A stretch of DNA of 64,000 nucleotides from Derxia gummosa DSM 723 (GTDB taxonomy: Bacteria > Pseudomonadota > Gammaproteobacteria > Burkholderiales > Burkholderiaceae_E): NCBI RefSeq assembly GCF_000482785.1, contig NZ_KI519499.1, positions 372,001 to 436,000 of the forward strand, given 5' to 3'. A program made the translations under genes and the position numbers. Of this stretch, positions 17,516 through 24,903 are shown piece after piece. The number at the start of each line of letters is the position of its first letter. Within the stretch, counting starts at the first letter, position 1. Below the pieces are notes generated by a model. That model did not search any database. It saw only the letters and a program-made list of their open reading frames with translations, and was not told where the DNA came from.

Positions 17516-18478
17516 TCAGAGAATGCAGACCTCCCGAGGCGCCGGCTTCGGGCGACGCTCCAGTTCGATGCTCACGAAGCGGTCGCGGCCCTGGGCCTTG
17601 GCCGCGTACAGCGCCTCGTCGGCGGCGGCGATCAGGCGCGAGGCGTTGACCGTCTCGTCCGGGATGCAGCTCACCATCCCGCCCGACAGCGTGACCGTGT
17701 TCGCCACCACCGAGCGCGGATGCGGCAGCCCGGCGAGCTGCACCATCTGCTCCAACTTGAGCGCGAAGGCGGCCGCGCCGTCGCGCGGCGTGCCGGGCAG
17801 GATCAGCGCGAATTCCTCGCCGCCGTAGCGCGCCGCCACATCGCGCGGTCGGCGGCAGGCCAGGTTGAGCATCGCGCCGATCGCCTTCAGGCAGCGATCG
17901 CCGGCCTGGTGGCCGAGCGCGTCGTTGTAGTTCTTGAAGCAGTCGACATCGCACAGCACCAGCGTGATCGGACTGCGCTCGCGGCGCGCGGAGGCGATCT
18001 CCTGCGCGAGGCGCAGATCGAAGGCGCGCCGGTTGCGCAGACTGGTGAGCGGATCGGTCTCCGACATCTCGACCAGGCGGCGACGCATGAGCGTGAGCCG
18101 CTCCATCACGCGCAGCTTGGCGGCCAGCACCATCGGCGAGGCGGGCTTGACGAGATAGTCGTCGCCACCGGCCGCGATGCCCTGCCAGAGATCGATGTCG
18201 TGCCGGCGCGCCGACAGGAAGATGATCGGCGTCCAGCCGTCGGGTTCGAGCGAACGCATCTCGCGCGCGATCCACAGCCCGTCATGCCCGGGCATCTCGA
18301 CGTCGAGCAGCACGAGATCGGGGCGGCGTCGGTGGAACTGGCGCAGGGCATCGTCGGCGCCCTCGGCTTCGAGCACGCGATGGCCCATCTGCATGAGCTG
18401 GGCGCGCAAGGCGGCGCGGGTGGCGGTCTGGTCATCGACGACCAGGACGGTCATCGGAATGCTGCAGGCAAGCGTCAT
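17516..18478 (-). CDS. response regulator with diguanylate cyclase (GGEEF) output
   Basis: The 320-aa cytosolic protein has a receiver domain (about 10-125) with Asp15/Asp16, phospho-acceptor Asp59 in LLDVEMPGHDG and the conserved Lys in DDYLVKPAS. A GGDEF domain (about 140-300) follows, with active-site RYGGEEF and the helix-capping DPLTSLRNRRAFD. An RxxD product-inhibition site (RPRD) lies five residues before GGEEF. It should make cyclic di-GMP when phosphorylated. No partner kinase is adjacent. An internal ATG at 18454 would begin right at the receiver domain, and neither start has a strong ribosome site. Confidence 0.93.
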   Translation of the reverse strand: MTLACSIPMTVLVVDDQTATRAALRAQLMQMGHRVLEAEGADDALRQFHRRRPDLVLLDVEMPGHDGLWIAREMRSLEPDGWTPIIFLSARRHDIDLWQGIAAGGDDYLVKPASPMVLAAKLRVMERLTLMRRRLVEMSETDPLTSLRNRRAFDLRLAQEIASARRERSPITLVLCDVDCFKNYNDALGHQAGDRCLKAIGAMLNLACRRPRDVAARYGGEEFALILPGTPRDGAAAFALKLEQMVQLAGLPHPRSVVANTVTLSGGMVSCIPDETVNASRLIAAADEALYAAKAQGRDRFVSIELERRPKPAPREVCIL

Positions 18479-19063
18479 GTCGGGACCGGTCGGAAGCGCC
18501 CGTCTGGCGGGCTACCAGCCTCTTAACGGTCGGCGGGTCCACTGGCTGAAATCGGCAACCGCCTGAATTGGCACCGGATCAGGCCGCGTCCAGTGATTTC
18601 GGCCTGTGCGTTATTTCACGCTCAATTGCCATTGACCGTATTTGCCCGAAACCAGAAAGAAAGCCCCGCGAAAAGAATCCAGCCCGACAGCGCGGAGATG
18701 CTGCGAATAGCTCCTATTCCCCCGGCGGTAATTGGCAATTCATCCGGCGACTTTCCTGGCTTTCACCGCGCGAGGCGACATATAGCCCGCGCGCATGATT
18801 GGCATCGAGGTGCCGGGCGCGCTTGGCGCACTGCGTCAATCCCGACCGTGGACAGAAAGCGGCATTCAATTGGGCGAATTCTCGATATGTGCGGCATTCG
18901 ACCCCGATTCCGGCTGGCGAAACAAAAGCGTGAACTCCCACATCCGGCTCATTGCGCAGTGCGGCAGAAGATTCGGGCGAATTCCGTTCCCGCGGAAGTC
19001 CGGTCCGTGCAATTCGGCTGGCGGCGCGGGTCGACCTTCTATGCCAGCCAATCAGGAGCTTTC
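18479..19063. other. 585-base AT-richer intergenic region
   Basis: This stretch between the diguanylate cyclase and the PEP-CTERM gene is visibly less GC-rich than its surroundings. It has several AATTGGCAATT-like and GCGAATT runs. Small frames exist on both strands but none has a convincing ribosome site or codon bias. It probably holds the promoter region of the PEP-CTERM gene. GG...GC pairs resembling sigma-54 promoters occur but with the wrong spacing. I cannot assign a function. Confidence 0.5.
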
Positions 19064-19609
19064 ATGAAATCCAAACTGCTGCTCGCAGCACTGCTCGGCC
19101 TCGCCTTCACGGCGAGCGCCAGTGCCGCCACGCGCACCTATTTCGAACGCGAGTCCTTCGACGAAGGCTACGCCGGCAGCAACGACACCCGGGCGACCGC
19201 CGAATACGTCGGCACGCTCTGGGGTGGCAACACCATCCTCATCAATGGTTCGCACACCACGCTGTCGCGCGGCACCACGTCGGCCGACTACTACCGCATC
19301 GTCCTCGGCATCGACACGCTGCTGACGGCCTCGATCCAGGGCTACAAGCCGAACAACTCGACGACCGTGGCCACGACCTTCTCGCTGCTCAGCTCGACGG
19401 GCAGCCTGATCAGGTCGGGAGCGTCGCTGTCGGAAGATGTGTCCAAGGGCACCTACTACGTGCGCGTGGCCAACTCGACTAAGTCGTTCAACTACGTCAT
19501 TTCCGCTGCCGCGGCCGCCACGGCCGTGCCGGAAGCCGACATGGCCAGCCTGGCGGTCCTGGGCTTCGGCGCCGCCGGCTTCATGGCCCGCCGCCGCAAG
19601 CGCGCGTAA
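19064..19609 (+). CDS. secreted protein with PEP-CTERM-like sorting tail
   Basis: The 181-aa protein has a Sec signal (MKSKLLLAALLGLAFTASASA). Its Thr/Ser-rich beta-type domain (about 25-150) resembles bacterial pre-peptidase C-terminal-like beta domains (YYRIVLGIDTLLTASIQGY and STGSLIRSG). The C-terminus reads VPEADMASLAVLGFGAAGFMARRRKRA, i.e. a VPEx motif, one hydrophobic helix and an Arg-rich end, the layout of a PEP-CTERM exosortase signal with Ala in place of the final Pro. AGGAG six bases before the ATG supports the start. An intrinsic terminator follows. No exosortase gene is in the window. Confidence 0.85.
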   Translation: MKSKLLLAALLGLAFTASASAATRTYFERESFDEGYAGSNDTRATAEYVGTLWGGNTILINGSHTTLSRGTTSADYYRIVLGIDTLLTASIQGYKPNNSTTVATTFSLLSSTGSLIRSGASLSEDVSKGTYYVRVANSTKSFNYVISAAAAATAVPEADMASLAVLGFGAAGFMARRRKRA

Positions 19610-19634
19610 TCATCCGGTCTCCTCACCGGCATGA

Positions 19635-19662
19635 AAAAAGCCCGGCCTCGGCCGGGCTTTTT
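19635..19662 (+). terminator. intrinsic terminator after the PEP-CTERM gene
   Basis: The hairpin GCCCGGCC / GGCCGGGC (19640-19657) is flanked by an A-run on the left and five Ts on the right. It begins about 26 bases after the stop. The A- and T-runs make it potentially active in both directions, but htpG on the other strand ends 120 bases away, so it mainly serves the plus-strand gene. Confidence 0.9.
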
Positions 19663-19779
19663 GCTGGGCGCTCGCCGGGAGTACCGGCCATGTTGCGGCG
19701 GATGCCAATCGAACACCCCGCTCGCGGCGGCGCCCCGCCAGCGGTGCCGGCGCGATGCGACCGCCTCGGCGCGCCGCCG

Positions 19780-21678
19780 TCAGCGCGCGATCAGCAGTTC
19801 GTTCACGCGCCGCACGAAGGCGGCCGGCTCCTCAAGCTGACCGCCCTCGGCCAGCACCGCCATGTCGAACAGCGTCTGCGACCAGTCGCCGAAGCGCAGT
19901 TCCTCGTCCTTGAGCTTCTTCACGAGCGGATGCTCGGGATTGATCTCGAGAATCGGCTTGCTGTCGGGCGCCGGCTGGCCGGCCTGCTTGAGCAGGCGTT
20001 GCAGCGTGGCCGACATCTCGCCCTCGTCCGCCACCAGGCAGCTCGGCGAATCGGTCAGGCGGAAGGTCACGCGCACGTCCTTCGCGCGCTCCTTGAGCAC
20101 GCCCTTCATCTTTTCGAGCACGAGCTTGTAATCGGTCTCGACCGCCTCGGCCTGCTTCTTCTCTTCCTCGTCCTGCATCGCGCCGAGGTCGAGGCCGCCC
20201 TTGGCGACGCTCACGAGTTCCTTGCCGTCAAACTCGCTCAGGAAGCTCAGCATCCATTCATCGACGCGGTCGGTCAGCAGCAGCACCTCGACGCCCTTCT
20301 TGCGGAAGACCTCAAGATGCGGGCTCGACTTGGCCTGGGCCCAGGTCTCGCCGGTCGCGTAATAGATCTTGTCCTGGCCTTCCTTCATCGCCTCGACATA
20401 GGCGGCGAGCGAGACGTTCTGCGTCGCGTCGGCATTGCGGGTGGACGCGAAGCGCAGCAGCTTGGTCAGGCGCTCCTTGTTGGCGCTGTCCTCGCCGATG
20501 CCTTCCTTGAGCACCTGCCCGAACTCGGCCCAGAACTTCGCGAAGTCATCGGCGCGGTTGTCGGCCAGGTCCTCGATCATGCCGAGCACCTTCTTCGTGC
20601 AGCCCTCGCGGATCGCCTTGACGTCGCGGCTCTCCTGGAGGATTTCGCGGCTCACGTTGAGCGGCAGGTCGGCCGAATCGACGATGCCCTTCACGAAGCG
20701 CAGGTAGGTGGGCATGAGCTGCTCGGCGTCGTCCATGATGAACACGCGCTTCACGTACAGCTTGATGCCGGCCTTCTTGTTGCGGTCCCACAGGTCGAAC
20801 GGCGCCTTGGCGGGCAGGAAGAGCAGCTGGGTGTATTCGCTGCGGCCCTCGACGCGCGCATGGCTCCAGGCGAGCGGGTCGTCGTACTCGTGGGCGATGT
20901 GCTTGAAGAATTCCTTGTACTGCTCGTCGGTGATATCGCCCTTCGAGCGCGTCCAGAGCGCCGAGGCCTGGTTGACGGTCTCTTCCTCGTCGCGCGTCAC
21001 GTACTCGTTCTTCTCCGAATCCCATTCCTCCTTCTTCATGCGGATGGGCAGGGAGATGTGGTCGGAGTACTTGCTGATGATCGACTTGAGGCGCCAGCGG
21101 CTGAGGAAGTCGTCCTCGCCCTCGCGCAGATGCAGGATCACGTCGGTGCCGCGCGTGGGCTTGTCGATCGCCTCGATCGTGTATTCGCCGCCGGCGTCGC
21201 TTTCCCAGCGCACGCCCTCGGCCGAGCCGGCGTGGCGCGTCTCGACCGTGACCTTGTCGGCGACGATGAAGCTCGAATAGAAGCCGACGCCGAACTGGCC
21301 GATCAGCGCCGCGTCCTTCTGCTGGTCGCCCGACAGCTTGCCGAAGAACTCCTTGGTACCCGACTTGGCGATCGTGCCGAGGTGCGCGATGGCGTCCTCG
21401 CGCGTCATGCCGATGCCGTTGTCGCTGATGGTGATGGTGCGCGCGGCCTTGTCGAAGGCGACCGTGATGCCCAGCGTCGGGTCGTTGCCGTACAGCTCGG
21501 GCTTGTGCAGGCCCTCGAACTTGAGCTTGTCGCAGGCGTCGCTCGCATTGCTCACCAGCTCGCGCAGGAAGATCTCCTTGTTCGAGTAGAGCGAGTGGAT
21601 CATCAGGTGAAGCAGCTGCTTCACCTCGGTCTGGAAGCCGAGGGTTTCCTTGGCGGAGCGGTCTTGCACTTCGGACAT
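19780..21678 (-). CDS. htpG: molecular chaperone HtpG (Hsp90)
   Basis: The 632-aa cytosolic chaperone has the Hsp90 N-terminal ATPase domain ([16 protein letters not shown], then [26 protein letters not shown], then [11 protein letters not shown]). It also has the middle domain ([11 protein letters not shown] and [20 protein letters not shown]) and a C-terminal dimerisation region. It helps client proteins fold, especially under stress. AGGAG lies eleven bases before the ATG. No CIRCE or clear heat-shock promoter could be assigned upstream. It is monocistronic as seen here. Confidence 0.98.
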   Translation of the reverse strand: MSEVQDRSAKETLGFQTEVKQLLHLMIHSLYSNKEIFLRELVSNASDACDKLKFEGLHKPELYGNDPTLGITVAFDKAARTITISDNGIGMTREDAIAHLGTIAKSGTKEFFGKLSGDQQKDAALIGQFGVGFYSSFIVADKVTVETRHAGSAEGVRWESDAGGEYTIEAIDKPTRGTDVILHLREGEDDFLSRWRLKSIISKYSDHISLPIRMKKEEWDSEKNEYVTRDEEETVNQASALWTRSKGDITDEQYKEFFKHIAHEYDDPLAWSHARVEGRSEYTQLLFLPAKAPFDLWDRNKKAGIKLYVKRVFIMDDAEQLMPTYLRFVKGIVDSADLPLNVSREILQESRDVKAIREGCTKKVLGMIEDLADNRADDFAKFWAEFGQVLKEGIGEDSANKERLTKLLRFASTRNADATQNVSLAAYVEAMKEGQDKIYYATGETWAQAKSSPHLEVFRKKGVEVLLLTDRVDEWMLSFLSEFDGKELVSVAKGGLDLGAMQDEEEKKQAEAVETDYKLVLEKMKGVLKERAKDVRVTFRLTDSPSCLVADEGEMSATLQRLLKQAGQPAPDSKPILEINPEHPLVKKLKDEELRFGDWSQTLFDMAVLAEGGQLEEPAAFVRRVNELLIAR

Positions 21679-21914
21679 GGGCGGTTCTCCTGAGCTTGCG
21701 GGCCGGCGGCGGCGAGGGCCGCGCGGGCGTGAACGGGGCAGGCGACGCGCGCCGGTGCGGCGCGTCGCGGCGCTGGCCTACATCGGGCCCGGCGCCTGCG
21801 TTTCAAGAGGTGTCCGGTTACCTGCGCTCACCGCCTGAATGCGCCGGCCGGCCAAGCATGGCCGACGGGGCGCGCGCATCCCGCCACGCGCCCGCAGCCG
21901 AGGAGAAACCGACC

Positions 21915-22676
21915 ATGGGAGCCACGCCCTTCGATCCGCGCGCCGATGCCGCCGCCGCGAGCCAGCTCATCCGCGCCAAGGCCGCGCTGGGCCGCGCCAC
22001 CGGCATCGATCCCGACCGCGCCGGTCTGCGCTTCACCACCGAGCACGGCCATGCCGTCGCGCATGGCGAACTGCCCGATCTGGCGCGGCGCAGGCGGGCC
22101 GCGATCGCCCTTGCCGACATCGGCGCCATCGACCAGTTGCGCGTGGTCGTGCCCGACTGGCCCGGCGACGGCCCGACCGCCAACCGCGTCGCGCGCGCCT
22201 TCGAGGAAAACATCGACTTCCGCAACTGCGCGCTCACGCTCGTGAACGGCGGCACCCGCACGCCCTTGCGCGAGACGCCCGCCATCGCCGCCGAGGCCGA
22301 CTATCCGAGCGGCGAGATCGACATCGGCTCGGCAGACGGCGTGGTGACGCTGCGCGGGCGCGTGATCAGCCTGTCGCACAAACGGCTGGCCACGGCACTC
22401 GCCTGGTGGAGCGGACTCGCGCGCGACGTGGTGAACGAACTGGCCGTCGATCCGCCCGAGGTCGACAACGATGCCGAGCTGGCCGAGGCGCTCAAGCTCG
22501 TGCTCGAAACCGACCCGCTGCTGCCGGCCGACACGATCGCCGTCAGCGCGCATGACGGCGCGGTGCGCCTCGCCGGCCAGGTACCGACCGAAGCCGACGC
22601 GCGCCGCGCCGAATGCGACGCCTGGATGGTGGACGGCGTACGCGAGGTGGACTGCCGGCTGGTGGCGATTGGCTGA
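21915..22676 (+). CDS. BON-domain protein
   Basis: The 253-aa protein has a clear BON-type domain near residues 140-180 (GEIDIGSADGVVTLRGRVISLSHKRLA) and another near 218-252 (DTIAVSAHDGAVRLAGQVPTEADARRAECDAWMVDGVREVDCRL). BON domains bind phospholipid or help peptidoglycan-linked and stress proteins. No signal peptide is visible, so it may be cytosolic. A GAGGAGAAACC ribosome site fixes the ATG at 21915. It is divergent from htpG, hinting at stress-linked expression, and converges on the globin cluster. Confidence 0.85.
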   Translation: MGATPFDPRADAAAASQLIRAKAALGRATGIDPDRAGLRFTTEHGHAVAHGELPDLARRRRAAIALADIGAIDQLRVVVPDWPGDGPTANRVARAFEENIDFRNCALTLVNGGTRTPLRETPAIAAEADYPSGEIDIGSADGVVTLRGRVISLSHKRLATALAWWSGLARDVVNELAVDPPEVDNDAELAEALKLVLETDPLLPADTIAVSAHDGAVRLAGQVPTEADARRAECDAWMVDGVREVDCRLVAIG

Positions 22677-22740
22677 GCCGGCTCGACGACGCGCGGCCGG
22701 CAGGCACCGGCCGCCGGCCCTCGCGGTGACGAATGCCGGC

Positions 22741-23136
22741 TCAGAGCGCCGGCGGCGGCGTCAGCGCCCGCTTGAAGCCGTGGGTCATCTGCTGCGCCGG
22801 GTCGATCACCAGTTCGGCATGCTCGCCGAGCACGGCCACGGCCGACTGCTCCAACACCGCGAGCCAGCGGTCGAAATGCTCGGGCGCGAAGCGCCCGCCC
22901 ATGTGCGGGCTCACCACGCAGCGGTGGTAGCGGTCGGTGCCGAGCACGAGGCGCGACCAGAAATCGGTCATGTGCACCACATGCGCCTCGAAGTCGTGGA
23001 TGAGGTCGGCAAAGATCGGCCCGAGCACCGGCTCGGTGCGCGCACGGTCGTAGAAGTCGCGCACGAGGGCTTCGAGCTGGGCCTCGGTCACGCGGGCGGC
23101 GCGCGCCGCCTCCACCAGCGAAAGCTGTTCGGTCAT
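22741..23136 (-). CDS. group III truncated hemoglobin (third in cluster)
   Basis: The 131-aa cytosolic globin has the class III pattern LVRDFYDRARTEPVLGPIFAD (B helix Tyr), HMTDFWSRLVLGT (E helix with Trp) and GGRFAPEHFDRWLAVL, where the His of EHF is the expected proximal haem ligand. Class III globins bind O2 or NO, but their role is poorly known. GAGGAG seven bases before the ATG gives a strong start. It is the last gene of the globin/NifX-like series, ten bases behind the NifX-like gene. Its C-terminus ends soon after the H helix. Confidence 0.85.
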   Translation of the reverse strand: MTEQLSLVEAARAARVTEAQLEALVRDFYDRARTEPVLGPIFADLIHDFEAHVVHMTDFWSRLVLGTDRYHRCVVSPHMGGRFAPEHFDRWLAVLEQSAVAVLGEHAELVIDPAQQMTHGFKRALTPPPAL

Positions 23137-23146
23137 GGCGCGCTCC

Positions 23147-23530
23147 TCAATGCCGCGAGAACAGGTCGCGCAGCTTGCAGAGCGTGGTCGTGATGTCGAA
23201 GCGGGTGTCGGGCAGCGCATCGCCCGACAGCACCTTTTCGAGCGCGGCGGCCGGCGAGGTCTCGCCGGTCTGCAGCACCTGGGCGCCGCGCTTGTTCAGA
23301 TGGCGGACGAAGCCGTCGCCCGCGCTGCCGACGATGGCCACCTCGATGCCGTCAAGCGGATGCGGGCCTTCGTCCTTGAAGTGGTGGAACACCTGCTCCT
23401 TCTGGAGCGTGACCCGGGACGGGTCGGGAAGGGCTTGCCCCGGAGTGCAGTCATAAAGCAGCCACTCACGGGCTTGGCCGGCATGGCCGGAAACGGTTTC
23501 GAAATCCCGGGTCGCGATCGCGATGAGCAT
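23147..23530 (-). CDS. NifX/NafY-type FeMo-cofactor-binding domain protein
   Basis: The 127-aa protein matches the dinitrogenase iron-molybdenum cofactor-binding domain family. It opens MLIAIATRDFETVSGHAGQA, has IEVAIVGSAGDGFVRHLNKRGAQVL in the middle and the ETSPAAALEKVLSG helix at the end. NifX, NafY and VnfX carry FeMo-co or its NifB-made precursor to nitrogenase. Being a single domain it most resembles NifX or a NifX-like carrier. Its location between two truncated globins rather than in a nif operon is unusual. It starts eight bases after the globin upstream and ten before the next, so one transcript is likely. Confidence 0.85.
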   Translation of the reverse strand: MLIAIATRDFETVSGHAGQAREWLLYDCTPGQALPDPSRVTLQKEQVFHHFKDEGPHPLDGIEVAIVGSAGDGFVRHLNKRGAQVLQTGETSPAAALEKVLSGDALPDTRFDITTTLCKLRDLFSRH

Positions 23531-23538
23531 GAGAAGGA

Positions 23539-23919
23539 CTAATGGGTCGTCACGGCCTCGGGGACGGGAAACGAGCCGTTGCGATAGAAGGATGCGATGC
23601 GTTCAGCCTGTTTCACCGTCCGGCGCGCCGCATCGCCACGAAGGACGTCAAGGGTGGCCTGACAGAACAGATTGCACCAGTGGTCGAACTGGCTTGCATC
23701 AAACGGAAGGTCCTTCTGGTCCAGCCCGCAGGCCTGCTGCGTGCCGTTGCACAGCGCGCAGGACCAGAACTGCTGGACCGCGCGAAAGCGTGCCTCCCAG
23801 TCATCAACCATATGGTCGTACGCAAAGCCGACCTTGGCATCGGTGCGGGCGCGGGCGTAGAAGCTGCGCACGACGGTAGCGATCTGGGCGTCGCTGAGCA
23901 TCGGTTCGTCGAGTGGCAT
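23539..23919 (-). CDS. divergent truncated-hemoglobin paralogue, cysteine-rich
   Basis: The 126-aa protein aligns with its two neighbours through VVRSFYARARTDAKVG, MVDDWEARFRAVQQFWS and the C-terminal helix, so it descends from a group III globin. The segment that should hold the proximal His reads DASQFDHW where its paralogues read EHF(A/D)RW, so Gln stands at the haem-ligand position. It also has five cysteines absent from the others, including CALC after FWS, a later ACG, and WCNLFC. It may bind haem differently, bind another cofactor, or be a sensor. AGGA upstream supports the start. Confidence 0.75.
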   Translation of the reverse strand: MPLDEPMLSDAQIATVVRSFYARARTDAKVGFAYDHMVDDWEARFRAVQQFWSCALCNGTQQACGLDQKDLPFDASQFDHWCNLFCQATLDVLRGDAARRTVKQAERIASFYRNGSFPVPEAVTTH

Positions 23920-24022
23920 CGGTCGATCCTCCGTTCAGTTGGGCGAGCGCGAGTTATACGGCAGGCCGCGTGTCAGACGACACCCGGTCCGACCCTTGAA
24001 AGCGCCGCGTCATTTGCGCAGG

Positions 24023-24036
24023 CGCAAGCGCTTGCA
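24023..24036. repeat. variant copy of dispersed palindrome (CGCAAGCGCTTGCA)
   Basis: A one-base variant of the 14-bp palindrome in the 227-base gap between the first two globin genes. Nearby, a separate perfect inverted repeat GTGTC-AGAC-GACAC lies at 23970-23983, upstream of the second globin gene, and may be an operator. Confidence 0.5.
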
Positions 24037-24146
24037 AAAAGATGGCTCCCACCGCTGGCGCGCCGGCCGCCGGCCGCCGGCCGCGCGACGCCGCCGTGCC
24101 GCAGCCGCAGGACGCGGCGGTACCGCAGCCGGTTCAGGCGCCCGAC

Positions 24147-24542
24147 TCAGACGGCATGCGGCATGCCCGGCAGCGTCTCCAGCGGGAACAGCCCGACCTT
24201 GAAGCTCTTGCTCATGTGCTCGGCGCGGCTGATGGCCATCTTCGCGGCGTCGGGCGGCAGGGTTTCGGCGGCGGCAGCGCGGAACAGCTCCAGCCAGCGC
24301 GCGAAATGCTCGATCTTGATGCCGAGGTTGAGATGCACGCTGTACGGGCTGCCCTTGTAGCGGCCGGTACCGAGCAGGCCTTGCGACCAGAAGTTCTGCA
24401 CGATCTGGAAGTGATGCTCCCAGTCGTCCACATGGGCGGCGAAAACCGGACCCAGCTCGGCGTCCTCGCGGGCGCGACTGTAGAAGAGCCGGACCATGCG
24501 ATCGATCTGTTCCTCGGTCACGTCGGGGCGCTGGATGTCCAT
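24147..24542 (-). CDS. group III truncated hemoglobin (first in cluster)
   Basis: The 131-aa globin shows MVRLFYSRAREDAELGPVFAAH, VQNFWSQGLLGTGRYKG and IKIEHFARWLELF with the expected proximal His. It is the canonical member of the three. The ATG at 24542 follows a gaaagg purine stretch, whereas an upstream in-frame ATG at 24614 would add 24 non-globin residues and overlap the candidate promoter. A sigma-54-like promoter lies 56 bases upstream, which would tie this cluster to nitrogen control. A 227-base gap separates it from the second globin. Confidence 0.85.
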   Translation of the reverse strand: MDIQRPDVTEEQIDRMVRLFYSRAREDAELGPVFAAHVDDWEHHFQIVQNFWSQGLLGTGRYKGSPYSVHLNLGIKIEHFARWLELFRAAAAETLPPDAAKMAISRAEHMSKSFKVGLFPLETLPGMPHAV

Positions 24543-24903
24543 GGCTGGCCTTTCGTTTGGCGGGTTTGTCGGAGGAAGCGGGCAAGCCCCCGGCGGCAGC
24601 AAGGTTTGCGCCACGCCATCCGGCGGCGCTCGCGCCAGCGCGTACCGCCCGGTCCGCTAGCCATCCGCCGCGTCATGTCGCCGCGTCGCGTCCGCCGTCC
24701 GCCCCGCCGTGAACGCCGGCCGCAAGGTCGGGAAGAAGTCCCGGGCAGCTCAGGAAGAACTCCCGAGTCTTTCGCGCCGCTTGTCCCTAACTTGCGCGCC
24801 GACAACACGCCGGCAACGCAGCGGACACCGCCGCGCAATGCCGGCCGCGCGGCGCCCGCCCACCGGGGCGCCATCGGCGCGCCACATCGGGCTGGGGAGA
24901 CCA
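24543..24903. other. 361-base divergent region between globin cluster and TonB receptor
   Basis: No gene is seen. It holds the candidate sigma-54 promoter for the globins on the minus strand (24598-24613) and, at the right end, the ribosome binding site GGGGAGA of the receptor. I looked for NifA sites (TGT-N10-ACA) and FNR boxes and found none convincing. Confidence 0.5.
24598..24613 (-). promoter_or_regulatory. candidate sigma-54 promoter for the globin/NifX-like cluster
   Basis: On the minus strand TGGCGCAAACCTTGCT matches the -24/-12 pattern TGGCACGnnnnTTGCW at both key dinucleotides (GG and GC) with the exact ten-base spacing between them. Transcription would start about 45 bases before the globin ATG. 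The absence of a clear NifA or NtrC site upstream keeps this moderate. Confidence 0.45.

Noticed and set aside
23920-24146. A second sigma-54 or FNR promoter before the second globin gene
   Set aside because: No GG-N10-GC pair with correct spacing on the minus strand and no TTGAT-N4-ATCAA. Only the GTGTC dyad stands out.
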